In this document: piece after piece, positions 28,669 through 36,279 of the stretch | Layout: each line of letters starts with the position of its first letter | Position numbering within the stretch: the stretch's first letter is position 1 | DNA from: Flavobacterium sp. SLB02 | Lineage (GTDB): Bacteria > Bacteroidota > Bacteroidia > Flavobacteriales > Flavobacteriaceae | NCBI RefSeq assembly: GCF_009664855.1 | Contig: NZ_CP045928.1 | Coordinates: forward strand, 825,079 to 889,078 | Reading direction: 5' to 3' | Length of the DNA: 64,000 bases | Translations under genes and position numbers: made by a program | The notes under the pieces: generated by a model | Told to the model about the DNA's origin: nothing | Seen by the model: the letters and a program-made list of their open reading frames with translations, nothing else | Databases searched by the model: none

Positions 28669-29259
28669 CTACTTTTCAGAATCCAATTGCGCTTTTAGAA
28701 GTTTCAATAACTTATCCACTCTAGTCACATATTTGGCTTCTGCCATCATTGGAATTTTCGTACTATTTTCATCATGATATTGATTTAATTCATTAAGATT
28801 TTTAAGCGTTTTAGGAAATGGCTGAATTTGAATTGTTCCTGATCCAAATAACTCATTAATAGCTAGCTCAAGTTCAGAATCTATTGTGTAGCAAGTTTGA
28901 ATTAAACCAATTGTTTCAAATATATCTTTTTGATAAATAGATGTATCTCTCATCAAGTTAGCTGCTCTATCAAATTCTTTATTAGATTGCTCCAAATCTT
29001 TTTCGTCGGAAAGTAAATTAAACTTTGCATAGAAATATTCTGCTGAGAATCGTGTTCCGAGATGAAATATTATTGATTGGGCCCAAATAAACTTGTAAGC
29101 GAGCAAACGTGAATAGGCAATTCGCCTATTATCATATTTCTTTTGATTTTTAAAAAGCTTAAAGGAATTTCGGTATGCGAGTATACTTCCAATAATAACT
29201 CCCAATAGTGTAAAAAATGCAGTAATTAGGACTTTCCAAATATCGCTGTTAAATTCCAT
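28669..29259 (-). CDS. small membrane-anchored protein, unknown
   Basis: A 196-aa protein with one N-terminal membrane helix (about 9-28, VLITAFFTLLGVIIGSILAY), followed by a charged, helical cytoplasmic part. I recognise no family. The fold outline (short anchor, helical body) resembles many phage-defence or orphan proteins of Bacteroidota islands. It stands alone in the array, 173 bases after the HEPN-like gene and about 350 bases before hsdM. Confidence 0.6.
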   Translation of the reverse strand: MEFNSDIWKVLITAFFTLLGVIIGSILAYRNSFKLFKNQKKYDNRRIAYSRLLAYKFIWAQSIIFHLGTRFSAEYFYAKFNLLSDEKDLEQSNKEFDRAANLMRDTSIYQKDIFETIGLIQTCYTIDSELELAINELFGSGTIQIQPFPKTLKNLNELNQYHDENSTKIPMMAEAKYVTRVDKLLKLLKAQLDSEK

Positions 29260-29432
29260 AGGTTTTTTATTTAGAATATTGTCAATTATCTTTACTGCGA
29301 ATGTTCCACATATTAGCGCATGGCAGAACTTATCGGTTTATAATAAAGATATGTAAATTTCCAGCTGAGTATTTTCCGGCTAAGGAAAATAAAACCAGGG
29401 ATTGCACAAAAACCGCTGTTGTGTGCAACTTT
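29260..29432. repeat. spacer of the orphan-gene array (spacer 2)
   Basis: It holds a perfect inverted repeat TTGCACA (29402-29408) / TGTGCAA (29422-29428) just after the stop of the HEPN-like gene, around CGCTGTTG. It could be a terminator-like hairpin or a recombination mark between orphan genes. Confidence 0.4.
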
Positions 29433-30107
29433 TTACTTGTCCAGTTTATCAAGAAATTTATTTAACTCTTCGTATGCTAGCAAATATGAACTAAAAATAT
29501 CTTGATTCAATTCTCCGTAAGCAATTTTTCCTTTTTCGTCTCGATACTCTAAAAGAGTTTTTCCATTTGGATACCAATACATTAAATCGCCATGTGTATA
29601 TTTATTCCTGTCAAATATAAAATCGTTGAAAGTTTTAGTAACAGATTTTGCATTATATTCTGAAATTACTGTATTCAACCTTTGTAGTTTCTTCGACTTT
29701 AGTATGTCACTAAATAAATTTCTATGTCCCATAAAATCCATCTTATCATAACGCTCATCATATTTTGAATATATGTTTTTCAATTCGGGATTAATTTTGT
29801 GTTTATTATTAAATGCTCTTAATTTTCCATTTAAAATTTCACCTAATTGGGCACATTTTGACATAATTGTTTTTATAGAGTCAAGTTGAGCAATAACTTC
29901 TTTTCCGAAAATTTTATCACCATCTAATGGCATAATAAATTTTCCTTCGGCATTTTTTTCAGTTAAATGCATAAAAAAACTAAAGGGAACGGGAATTTTA
30001 AATCCTGATTTAGATTCAGAATACATTTGATGAGAAATTTTGCAAGCCATTCCATTTTCTAAATCAAAATCCAGTATAATTGGACTTAGAATTTCTAATT
30101 TTTTCAT
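29433..30107 (-). CDS. HEPN-like protein, unknown
   Basis: The ATG at 30107 gives a 224-aa protein (MKKLEILSPIILDFDL...); the open frame runs 14 codons further but through the spacer. The body is helical. Near the C-terminus lies DFIFDRNKYTHGDLMYW, where R167-N-K-Y-T-H172 matches the R-x4-6-H motif of HEPN RNases. HEPN proteins often cut RNA in toxin or defence systems. No nucleotidyltransferase partner is adjacent. The match rests on one motif, so I hold it loosely. Confidence 0.5.
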   Translation of the reverse strand: MKKLEILSPIILDFDLENGMACKISHQMYSESKSGFKIPVPFSFFMHLTEKNAEGKFIMPLDGDKIFGKEVIAQLDSIKTIMSKCAQLGEILNGKLRAFNNKHKINPELKNIYSKYDERYDKMDFMGHRNLFSDILKSKKLQRLNTVISEYNAKSVTKTFNDFIFDRNKYTHGDLMYWYPNGKTLLEYRDEKGKIAYGELNQDIFSSYLLAYEELNKFLDKLDK

Positions 30108-30292
30108 ATTTTCTAATTTAAAGAAGACGCCCTTGAAAATTGTACACAACGTTCTGGTAATGCAGAGGATTTGTGACTAAATTAATTCCACTCTTCAGAT
30201 TTGCCAAATCATCCCAAATACAAAACCAGTTTTCCATTGAGCCAATTGCCGAAATCCGTTATTCTAGCTATTACCTGTAGTTTTTTATTCGT
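30108..30292. repeat. spacer of the orphan-gene array (spacer 3)
   Basis: On the plus strand 30205-30228 is a 24-base stretch that recurs with one mismatch at 31272-31295 in the next spacer; its core is CATCCCAAATACAAAACC. The minus strand also reads AGAACGTTGTGTACAA near 30140. The shared core shows the spacers are related although the genes between them are not. Confidence 0.55.
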
Positions 30293-30664
30293 TTAGTAGC
30301 AATAATTACTTACACAAATTTTCCATTCATCTTCATCTTGGTCTTTACCTTTTATGTCGCCATAGGTGTTGGCTATACAACTTTTGTCAACTTCTGTCGC
30401 ACAGGAAAGATAGTTTGAAACTTTAATTATAGTAGCTTTTCCTTCGCCCCAAAATATTATTGCATAAACAGAATAAGAAGAATATTTATAAGAATTTGTC
30501 GCTGTATTTAATTCCGATCCAGATAGAAATGTAACATCAACAGTATATTTTTTTGACCAACCGTCCTGCGTCATATATTTTACGTCACAAGTTTGAACAT
30601 ATTTAGCTTGTGTACTTGTTGTCAAAAGTAAAAACAATGTTGAGAGTAAAATTATTTGTTTCAT
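30293..30664 (-). CDS. small secreted protein, unknown
   Basis: A 123-aa protein with a clear signal peptide (MKQIILLSTLFLLLTTSTQA). The mature ~103 residues look strand-rich and carry five Cys, two near the end (WKICVSNYCY). I recognise no family. It starts 13 bases after the coiled-coil membrane gene, so these two form a small unit within the orphan array. Confidence 0.6.
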   Translation of the reverse strand: MKQIILLSTLFLLLTTSTQAKYVQTCDVKYMTQDGWSKKYTVDVTFLSGSELNTATNSYKYSSYSVYAIIFWGEGKATIIKVSNYLSCATEVDKSCIANTYGDIKGKDQDEDEWKICVSNYCY

Positions 30665-30677
30665 TATGGGATTTGGT

Positions 30678-31061
30678 TTAATTGCTGTCTCTTAATTTCC
30701 TTTGGCAGTCGTCAAGTTCACTTTCCAAACTTCTAACTTTTCTTTCCAAATACTCTTTTTCACTGTTTAAATCTGCATTGTCGGTTTCTAAGTTGTTATT
30801 GTCACTTTCTAAATATGAATTGTCGGAAGATTGATGACTGCTCTGACTTTCATAGTCGTCGTTTTGAGATTTACATTCTTCAAGTTCGTTTTCTAAATCT
30901 GTTACGGTATTTTCTAAATCGTTTCTTTTACTTTCGCAATAGTCAAGTTCTGAACGAATTTCTTTTATCTGTTTTTGTTGGTACATATTGAAACCAAGTG
31001 ATGTTAAAAAAACAAATGAAATTGAAATTAGAATTGCTGCTTTTCTCTTTTTTTGGTTCAT
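30678..31061 (-). CDS. membrane-anchored coiled-coil protein
   Basis: A 127-aa protein: positive N-terminus MNQKKRKAA, one membrane helix (about 9-26), then a nearly unbroken coiled coil with heptads of Leu and Glu (DLENTVTDLENELEEC, YLERKVRSLESELDDC). It probably points its coil to the periplasm, given the positive N-terminus. Function unknown; the secreted protein that follows 13 bases later may be its partner. Confidence 0.6.
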   Translation of the reverse strand: MNQKKRKAAILISISFVFLTSLGFNMYQQKQIKEIRSELDYCESKRNDLENTVTDLENELEECKSQNDDYESQSSHQSSDNSYLESDNNNLETDNADLNSEKEYLERKVRSLESELDDCQRKLRDSN

Positions 31062-31352
31062 AACTATTTAGTTTTAGTCAAACATTAAAAAATGGCAGAT
31101 TTTCCATTTTAAATTATTTATTTTTAATTGTGTTTACTTGTTTAATTTTTCAATTGGCTCCCCAAATTTTTTATCGAGTTTCTGATCTATCTTGAGTCGT
31201 CTGTAAAGTTATAGGTAACGGTCTTGTACTAAACCGGATTTGCCACCCGAGCCTATAGCGAACAGGCGAAGCAAATCATCCCATATACAAAACCAACTTC
31301 AAATTAAGCCTAAAACCCGAATTGCTTGTAGCTTGCATTGTAGGCTGGTTTT
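31062..31352. repeat. spacer of the orphan-gene array (spacer 4)
   Basis: About 290 bases without a gene. The 24-base core at 31272-31295 matches spacer 3 with one mismatch. Compared with spacer 3, a segment of roughly 30 bases appears inserted between the GATTTG and GGCAAATC parts (minus-strand view). TACAAGACCGTTACC follows. Confidence 0.55.
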
Positions 31353-31958
31353 TTATTTAATTTTACTGAACTCATATAACATAAATTCATATAAATTTGT
31401 TACAGCTCGAAATATAAAAAATAGAAAATTTAAAAGATAATTTACTAATAATATACGGTAAGAAATTATAGTAATTAGTAGGAATGTTGTTAAGAAATCA
31501 AATTGTTTAATATTTTGTATTATTTCATATTTGGTTAAGTCTAATTCTATTAAACTTGGAAAAAATGAGTTTAGAATAACAAAAAATATTGAAAAAAGTG
31601 CAACTAAAATTGAATATGAGAGAGAATACATAAAAAGTTTTAGATAATTTTTTATCTGTTTTCTTTTAGTTTCATCAAGTTTTGTTTCATTTTCTTTTGT
31701 TTCTAAATCTTTAAATTTGTCTGGAATTTTAATTAAAACTCCAAACATTAATCCTGAAAAAAGTGATAATAACATTACTATCACTTTGGGGTCTTCCATT
31801 AATTTATCTTGATTGATATATACAATTAAACAACTAATAATTGGAATAATTATTTTGACAAAAATGTAAGCATAATTCCATTTTTCTTCCTCACCATTAA
31901 TATTTGTGTATAATGATTTTTTGGCATTAATTTTTATATTTTTTATGTTTAAAAACAT
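31353..31958 (-). CDS. four-helix membrane protein, candidate RexB-like effector
   Basis: A 201-aa membrane protein with about four helices (30-48, 57-77, 106-131, 153-190) and a charged cytoplasmic loop (KFKDLETKENETKLDETKRK). It follows the 325-aa gene by 2 bases. The order, soluble sensor-like gene first and four-helix gene second, is that of lambda rexA-rexB, where RexB is a four-helix membrane protein thought to depolarise the cell. It is longer than lambda RexB (144 aa). A KwaA-like role is an alternative, but the gene order is then reversed. Function is inferred. Confidence 0.5.
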   Translation of the reverse strand: MFLNIKNIKINAKKSLYTNINGEEEKWNYAYIFVKIIIPIISCLIVYINQDKLMEDPKVIVMLLSLFSGLMFGVLIKIPDKFKDLETKENETKLDETKRKQIKNYLKLFMYSLSYSILVALFSIFFVILNSFFPSLIELDLTKYEIIQNIKQFDFLTTFLLITIISYRILLVNYLLNFLFFIFRAVTNLYEFMLYEFSKIK

Positions 31959-31960
31959 AA

Positions 31961-32938
31961 TTATATTTCTTTTACTTTAGGTTGTTCGGATAATATTCCC
32001 TCTAATATTCCATCACAATATTTTTTTAACGCTTCAAAATCAGGAACACCAAATTGACTTATAGGAATTTTTCCTTTTAAATATATTCGAGGCATTATAT
32101 CACCTGCACCATCCATTTCAAATGTTGCTGTTTTTTTATTGTTTTTTAGAACTACATTTTTTTTATCAAAATTCTCTAACCCAATACCATTAAAGCTTTT
32201 TTTCAAAAATGGTTGAACTAATGTATCTAGTAAAGACATTTGTATTTTGCTTTTAACTGGAGTAATTTTTATTTCAATTTTGTAACTTTCGTTTATAGAC
32301 ATAAAACTCGCAGATTTTTCAATTTCCGTAGATAAAACAGTTTCTGTAAATTTCAATTCTTTAACTTTAGCGGAGCTTTTGAATTCATCTTTTATTGATT
32401 GTGGAATGAAAACATCATAATTGGGCATATTATAATCTGTTTCATTTTTGTATATTTCTTTAAAAATGAAGCTCATAAATTCTTCTCTAATATTATCTTG
32501 TTGATAAATTTGAAACATAATATATCCATTACTGTCATTCAATGGTGCATAAATGTAAAAGAAATATTTGTCATTAATTACGTCACCGTCCAACGAATTT
32601 GAATTGGTTTTGTTTTTTAATTTACGTCTAGTTTTTCCTTCGCCCATTTGTCCGCCTTCCAAAACTCCATATATTATATTTTTTGGTGCGCTAAAACTAG
32701 TTTGATTATTTTCATTAATTAGTGTAAAAGCTTTGTTTCTTACAACCTTATATTCACTATCTAAAATTGAAATCATATGCTTGAAGAAACTTGAATATAA
32801 TTTTGTGTTTTCTATATTTGCAGGTTCTTCTGTTCTTTTTATAAATAAATCTCTAAAAGAATTCGTTCCTTTATATGACTTTCTTGGACTTAAATTGAAT
32901 TTAAAAACTTCTAATCTAACACTTTCGGGTTTATTCAT
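31961..32938 (-). CDS. candidate RexA-like sensor protein
   Basis: A 325-aa soluble protein without a standard motif. From memory of lambda RexA (279 aa), the outline agrees: a middle strand region followed by a helix (YFFYIYAPLNDSNGYIMF...), a strand with K-I-E-I-K-I-T-P, and near the C-terminus DGAGDIMPRIYLKGK, which resembles the DEAGDILTEHYLSEKG segment of RexA. Both proteins end in an amphipathic helix. It is followed 2 bases later by a four-helix membrane gene, as rexA is by rexB. I could not align the two, so this is a hypothesis. Confidence 0.5.
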   Translation of the reverse strand: MNKPESVRLEVFKFNLSPRKSYKGTNSFRDLFIKRTEEPANIENTKLYSSFFKHMISILDSEYKVVRNKAFTLINENNQTSFSAPKNIIYGVLEGGQMGEGKTRRKLKNKTNSNSLDGDVINDKYFFYIYAPLNDSNGYIMFQIYQQDNIREEFMSFIFKEIYKNETDYNMPNYDVFIPQSIKDEFKSSAKVKELKFTETVLSTEIEKSASFMSINESYKIEIKITPVKSKIQMSLLDTLVQPFLKKSFNGIGLENFDKKNVVLKNNKKTATFEMDGAGDIMPRIYLKGKIPISQFGVPDFEALKKYCDGILEGILSEQPKVKEI

Positions 32939-33284
32939 CTTTTAATTTTTTGGTTTATTTTTCGATTTTTGTAGGCGCAATTTTGAGTTAAACTAGCCTA
33001 CAACTTATTTTATGTATAAAATGGCTTTTACATGTCTTATTTTGCTTGGCTTTGTCCCATAAAATCATATTTTTACTTTGCCAAACCTACAAAACCATTT
33101 TATTTTTATTTTACGGTTTTCCATAATCAGTATCATAAAATGAATTGCAAAATAATTCTTTTAATGATGCAAACCATACCGTATAAATACCTGTTTTATT
33201 TTTATTGGGCATAAAAGTAAGATGCATACGCATCTTACTTTTACCTCCATTAATAAAAGCTAATGGATCAAAATTATAAACAAA
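32939..33284. other. promoter region of the RexA-like gene, no gene seen
   Basis: About 345 AT-rich bases upstream of the RexA-like gene. A short hairpin-like AAGTAAGATGCATACGCATCTTACTT lies near 33216-33241 (AAGTAAGATGC / GCATCTTACTT), a likely terminator for the small gene to its right. No convincing coding frame. Confidence 0.4.
33216..33241 (-). terminator. hairpin terminator after the small HTH-like gene
   Basis: AAGTAAGATGC pairs with GCATCTTACTT around a short ATAC loop. On the minus strand it lies about 45 bases after the stop of the 100-aa gene and is followed by T-rich sequence (rich in A on the plus strand). Confidence 0.55.
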
Positions 33285-33587
33285 TTACCTAAGCAAAGTA
33301 TTTTTAAATATTACTAAATCTGAATTTTCAATTGAATCATAAATTTTTGCAAAATCTGTAAAGGAAAAACCCATTGTCTCAACTATTAAAAACAGAGTCA
33401 ATGAATTTGGAATTGATCTCGCATTAAATGTGTCTGAAACTGTAGCTTTTCTAATATATGCAGTCAAGGCTATCTTATTATAGCTTTGAGTTACCGGATC
33501 TTCGCCAATACTTTTAAGTAGCCTACGTAGACTAACTGCAATCCTTGTCGGATAAGATTTAAAGTTTAAAAATGAAAATAGGCTCAT
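33285..33587 (-). CDS. small protein, possible XRE-type HTH
   Basis: A 100-aa protein. The stretch TVSDTFNARSIPNSLTLFLIVETMGFSF fits, in key positions, a helix-turn-helix of the XRE kind (a recognition helix and then 'SLTLFLIVETMGFSFTDFAK', as in '..TLLKIAKALGVSLSE..'). It could be a small regulator of island A. The match is weak. It lies about 105 bases left of the second att copy. Confidence 0.45.
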   Translation of the reverse strand: MSLFSFLNFKSYPTRIAVSLRRLLKSIGEDPVTQSYNKIALTAYIRKATVSDTFNARSIPNSLTLFLIVETMGFSFTDFAKIYDSIENSDLVIFKNTLLR

Positions 33588-33666
33588 TTAAGAATTTAAA
33601 ACAAAACGACTCTTAAGTGCTGTAAAATATAGGATTTTGTAAAGTTGGGAAAGTATTGAAATGTAA

Positions 33667-33689
33667 AAAGCACCTCATTGAGGTGCTTT
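33667..33689. terminator. hairpin terminator at the island junction
   Basis: AAAGCACCT (33667-33675) and AGGTGCTTT (33681-33689) with a CATTG loop. It lies 2 bases before the att copy, just as a hairpin lies next to the tRNA copy at 54226. It may be the terminator of a former tRNA end. Confidence 0.6.
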
Positions 33690-33691
33690 CC

Positions 33692-33704
33692 GCGGAGAAA
33701 GAGG
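33692..33704. repeat. candidate att site between islands A and B
   Basis: GCGGAGAAAGAGG is identical to the tRNA-Ser 3' end at 54226-54238 (plus-strand view). It is 20.0 kb from the left copy and 20.5 kb from the tRNA copy, so it divides the accessory block into two islands of similar size. Confidence 0.65.
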
Positions 33705-34038
33705 TACCGCTAACCATATTTAGATCCCAGCAATTGCTGGTGTTTTCAGCATTTTTTTTAAATTGGTACACCTATAGGTACAGTACAAATTTAACTCTCG
33801 TAAGTCAATTGCAAAGATAAAAAATTCGCTATATGATTTGGTAGATTTTATTGTATTTCTATGACTTCATTTAGATAATTTCTTTTTTAGTTATATTATT
33901 TGTTTGTACTTACATGTCTCACTCAATGAAAAGTTCATAACGTAAAAAAGCCTCCACTTTTTAGTTGTAATTCCATTTTATTGGAGATCATTACATATTA
34001 GGAGATTTGTACCTTCAGACAATTTTTTTAATAAAGCC
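33705..34038. other. left end of island B, no gene seen
   Basis: About 330 AT-rich bases between the att copy and the end of the CBASS effector gene. Apart from the arm-like repeats I see no gene. Confidence 0.5.
33765..33782. repeat. direct repeat pair beside att, probable integrase arm site
   Basis: GGTACA at 33765-33770 and 33777-33782. The distance from the att core is 60 bases, against 62 for the pair at 13761. Confidence 0.4.
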
Positions 34039-34884
34039 TTAATCTTTGCTCCACTTCATATTTAAGGCCCATTTAGTATGCTGACCAATATCATAAAGTT
34101 TAGTCTTTGTTCTTTTGTCGTGCCCTAAACAATTAATGAGTTCGATATCAGCCCATTTGATATACTCGCTATCACCTTGATTTTTCAAATTTAAAAGTTC
34201 TGTGTATTGCTCTTGATTTGGCAAAAGTTCTAGAATATCATACTGCAATATTTCATAACAATCCCAGCCTGGTGTTTTTTTTACAGGAGTAGTTACTCTG
34301 CCCAACAGATTATAATTAACATAAGGAAATTTTTCTTTTGATAATAATTTTCCTTTACCTTCAATTAATTCTTCATAGAATTCTCTCCAATGATTTATTT
34401 CACGATTTTTACCTTCATTAAACCAGTCTAAAAATTTTATAGCATTTTGAGCTGGAATAAAAATAGCAAAATCATCTTTCATTAGATTTTTATTTGGAAG
34501 TTTGAGATCATCAATTGCTTCAAATTTTTCTTTGAGTAGGCTCTGAGTTCCTTTTAGCCGTTTGTATTTCCCGCCTACTAATTGGTAGTGACCATAATTA
34601 GAATTTTTCACTAATAAATATTCATCATCTACCTTAATAACGTACAAGTAAGACATTGAAAATCTTATGTTTTCTCTTTTTAAAGCCAAATAATATATCT
34701 GTAAAAGTAAAATCAATCTTTTTCGATTAATTATTAAATGTTCAATTAAAAGTTCTAATAAAGTAGCTAAACCAATAATACCAAAAACAACCACATCTTT
34801 TTGGTATTCTGAACCAGCCATTTTAAAATAGCCATAAATTATAAAACCTATAGCTATTAATGCTTGAATTATTCTTCTTATCAT
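34039..34884 (-). CDS. CBASS effector: two membrane helices plus S-NUDIX-like domain
   Basis: A 281-aa protein with two membrane helices (about 4-24 and 31-53) and a cytoplasmic domain from about 75. This domain resembles the SMODS-associated NUDIX type: YLYVIKVDDEYLLVKNS, GHYQLVGGKYKRLKG and a long tail. The Nudix box lacks its usual catalytic Glu residues, so it more likely binds the cyclic nucleotide than cuts it. Signal binding would then open or cluster the membrane helices and kill the infected cell. Its start overlaps the end of the TRIP13-like gene by 4 bases, closing a type III CBASS operon. Confidence 0.75.
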   Translation of the reverse strand: MIRRIIQALIAIGFIIYGYFKMAGSEYQKDVVVFGIIGLATLLELLIEHLIINRKRLILLLQIYYLALKRENIRFSMSYLYVIKVDDEYLLVKNSNYGHYQLVGGKYKRLKGTQSLLKEKFEAIDDLKLPNKNLMKDDFAIFIPAQNAIKFLDWFNEGKNREINHWREFYEELIEGKGKLLSKEKFPYVNYNLLGRVTTPVKKTPGWDCYEILQYDILELLPNQEQYTELLNLKNQGDSEYIKWADIELINCLGHDKRTKTKLYDIGQHTKWALNMKWSKD

Positions 34885-35765
34885 ATTATTTCTGGGCTAG
34901 GAGTTATTGATAAAATTACTTCTTTGATGATTTCAAAAGTTAATGGTTTGTTTGGGTATGCCTTAGCAATAGCTTCTGGTAAGACTTTTAACCTTATGTC
35001 AGAAAATGAATAGCCTATCTTATCGATACCTTTTTTTAAAGACAATTCTGCTAACTCATTTAATTGCTCTACAGTAAAAGTAATTCCTTTTAAACTCTTT
35101 TGATAAAGTTCAATGCACTCCTCTTTTGTTGGTCTATTAAATTCAAGCACAACAGCTGCACGTCGTAAAATTGCTTCATCTATAAAATGAAGTCGATTGG
35201 TGGACATAAAAATAATGGCACGACCGTTTAATTCTCTAATTTCATCAATTTTTTGAATTAATGTATTGACTGCGGCTTTTTCTTCTTGGTGCATTTGACT
35301 TGTCGATCTTGTGGTTGCAATTGCATCTGCTTCATCTATTAGTAAAAAAGCAATTCTTTTTTTGCCAGCTTGTTCTTTAAGCTGTGAAAATGCATCATTA
35401 ACCAATTTACCCATTTCTCCATGTAAGCCTTCACCACGAACACGAGTGCTTAACTTTAGAAAAAAACCTTCTTTGCCTAATTCACGAGTCATTCTGTCTG
35501 CAATTGAAATAGCAGATATAGTTTTACCAGTACCAGCATCACCTGCGAGAATGATGAGGGGGTATTTATCTTTTAACTGTTGAATTATTGGTAGTTCCAC
35601 CTTATGATGCTGTTTACTCCAATTCGTGAGGCTTCCTTGATCTAAAAGTAATTTCAGGTTATTATAAATCCTTTCGAATTTGTTTTCAAAACCAATTAAG
35701 GAATCAGTCTGGGTTTGAACTTCTTTACTAGGAAGTTCCATTATGTTGTCAAATATAGTAGCCAT
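34881..35765 (-). CDS. cap6: CBASS TRIP13-like AAA+ ATPase
   Basis: A 294-aa AAA+ ATPase of the TRIP13/Pch2 kind. Walker A is GDAGTGKT (75-82), Walker B is LLIDEADA (about 142-149), and the sensor and arginine-finger region reads MSTNRLHFIDEAILRRA. In type III CBASS this ATPase disassembles the active HORMA-CD-NTase complex and so limits false alarms. It overlaps the HORMA gene by 1 base and the effector by 4, as expected for one operon. Confidence 0.88.
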   Translation of the reverse strand: MATIFDNIMELPSKEVQTQTDSLIGFENKFERIYNNLKLLLDQGSLTNWSKQHHKVELPIIQQLKDKYPLIILAGDAGTGKTISAISIADRMTRELGKEGFFLKLSTRVRGEGLHGEMGKLVNDAFSQLKEQAGKKRIAFLLIDEADAIATTRSTSQMHQEEKAAVNTLIQKIDEIRELNGRAIIFMSTNRLHFIDEAILRRAAVVLEFNRPTKEECIELYQKSLKGITFTVEQLNELAELSLKKGIDKIGYSFSDIRLKVLPEAIAKAYPNKPLTFEIIKEVILSITPSPEII

Positions 35766-36277
35766 TATTTAAAATTTGTTTTTTGAAGTTCGTATCCTTT
35801 ATTTGCATATAATTGCGCAGCACCTGAGTTTAGGTGCGAAAATGATGTATCATCAGAAGTTGTAGTCCAGCCGATTTGAAAATAATTATTTGTCTGAAAT
35901 CCTTTTTTTTGTTGGTCAGTCAAAGAGTGCCATTTGGATGAATAGGAGAGGTATACACTTAAATGTGTATTTACAATATTTTCCCAATCATTATTTTGAC
36001 CAGGTCGAGCACTATCATTGGCGGTTCCATTTTCACTTATTGCAAACTTGGTTGCTCTTTTTACATGGTTATTTGCATCTTTTAAGGCGATAGAAACTTC
36101 ATTTAAATATCCATTTTCTGCTAATTTTAAGATATCATGCATTATTTTATCAACATATTCCATAGACCATTTACCTGTTCTTCGTGCAATTGTTCTGATG
36201 TCAGCTTCGCAATTTTCAAATGTTTTGCGAATATCTACTACTGTATAGGTATTTGTGTTTGTTCTAGTATTATACAT
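35765..36277 (-). CDS. cap7: CBASS HORMA-domain protein
   Basis: A 170-aa protein between a CD-NTase and a TRIP13-like gene. The N-terminus TYTVVDIRKTFENCEADIRTIARRTG and the strand VSIALKDANNHVKRATKFAI fit the bacterial HORMA outline (short helix, then paired strands). The last part, with IGWTTTSDDTSFSHLNSGAAQLY, would form the mobile safety belt. In the known mechanism HORMA binds a phage peptide, closes, and activates the CD-NTase. Identification rests partly on the neighbours. Only one HORMA gene is present. Confidence 0.78.
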   Translation of the reverse strand: MYNTRTNTNTYTVVDIRKTFENCEADIRTIARRTGKWSMEYVDKIMHDILKLAENGYLNEVSIALKDANNHVKRATKFAISENGTANDSARPGQNNDWENIVNTHLSVYLSYSSKWHSLTDQQKKGFQTNNYFQIGWTTTSDDTSFSHLNSGAAQLYANKGYELQKTNFK

Positions 36278-36279
36278 GA

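Noticed and set aside
28475..31352. Integron cassette array with attC sites
   Set aside because: Spacers are related, but I cannot identify the paired GTTRRRY / RYYYAAC boxes of attC, and no integron integrase is present.
31353..32938. Kiwa (KwaA/KwaB) interpretation of the membrane/soluble pair
   Set aside because: Sizes fit roughly, but the gene order is reversed and I see no DUF4868-like pattern; RexAB fits better.
33032..33214. 60-aa open frame upstream of the RexA-like gene
   Set aside because: Aromatic-rich low-complexity translation from AT-rich DNA, with no sign of being a gene.
34039..34884. Active Nudix hydrolase
   Set aside because: The Nudix box lacks the required Glu residues (GGKYKRLKG...KEKFEA), and the membrane helices with CBASS context favour an effector.
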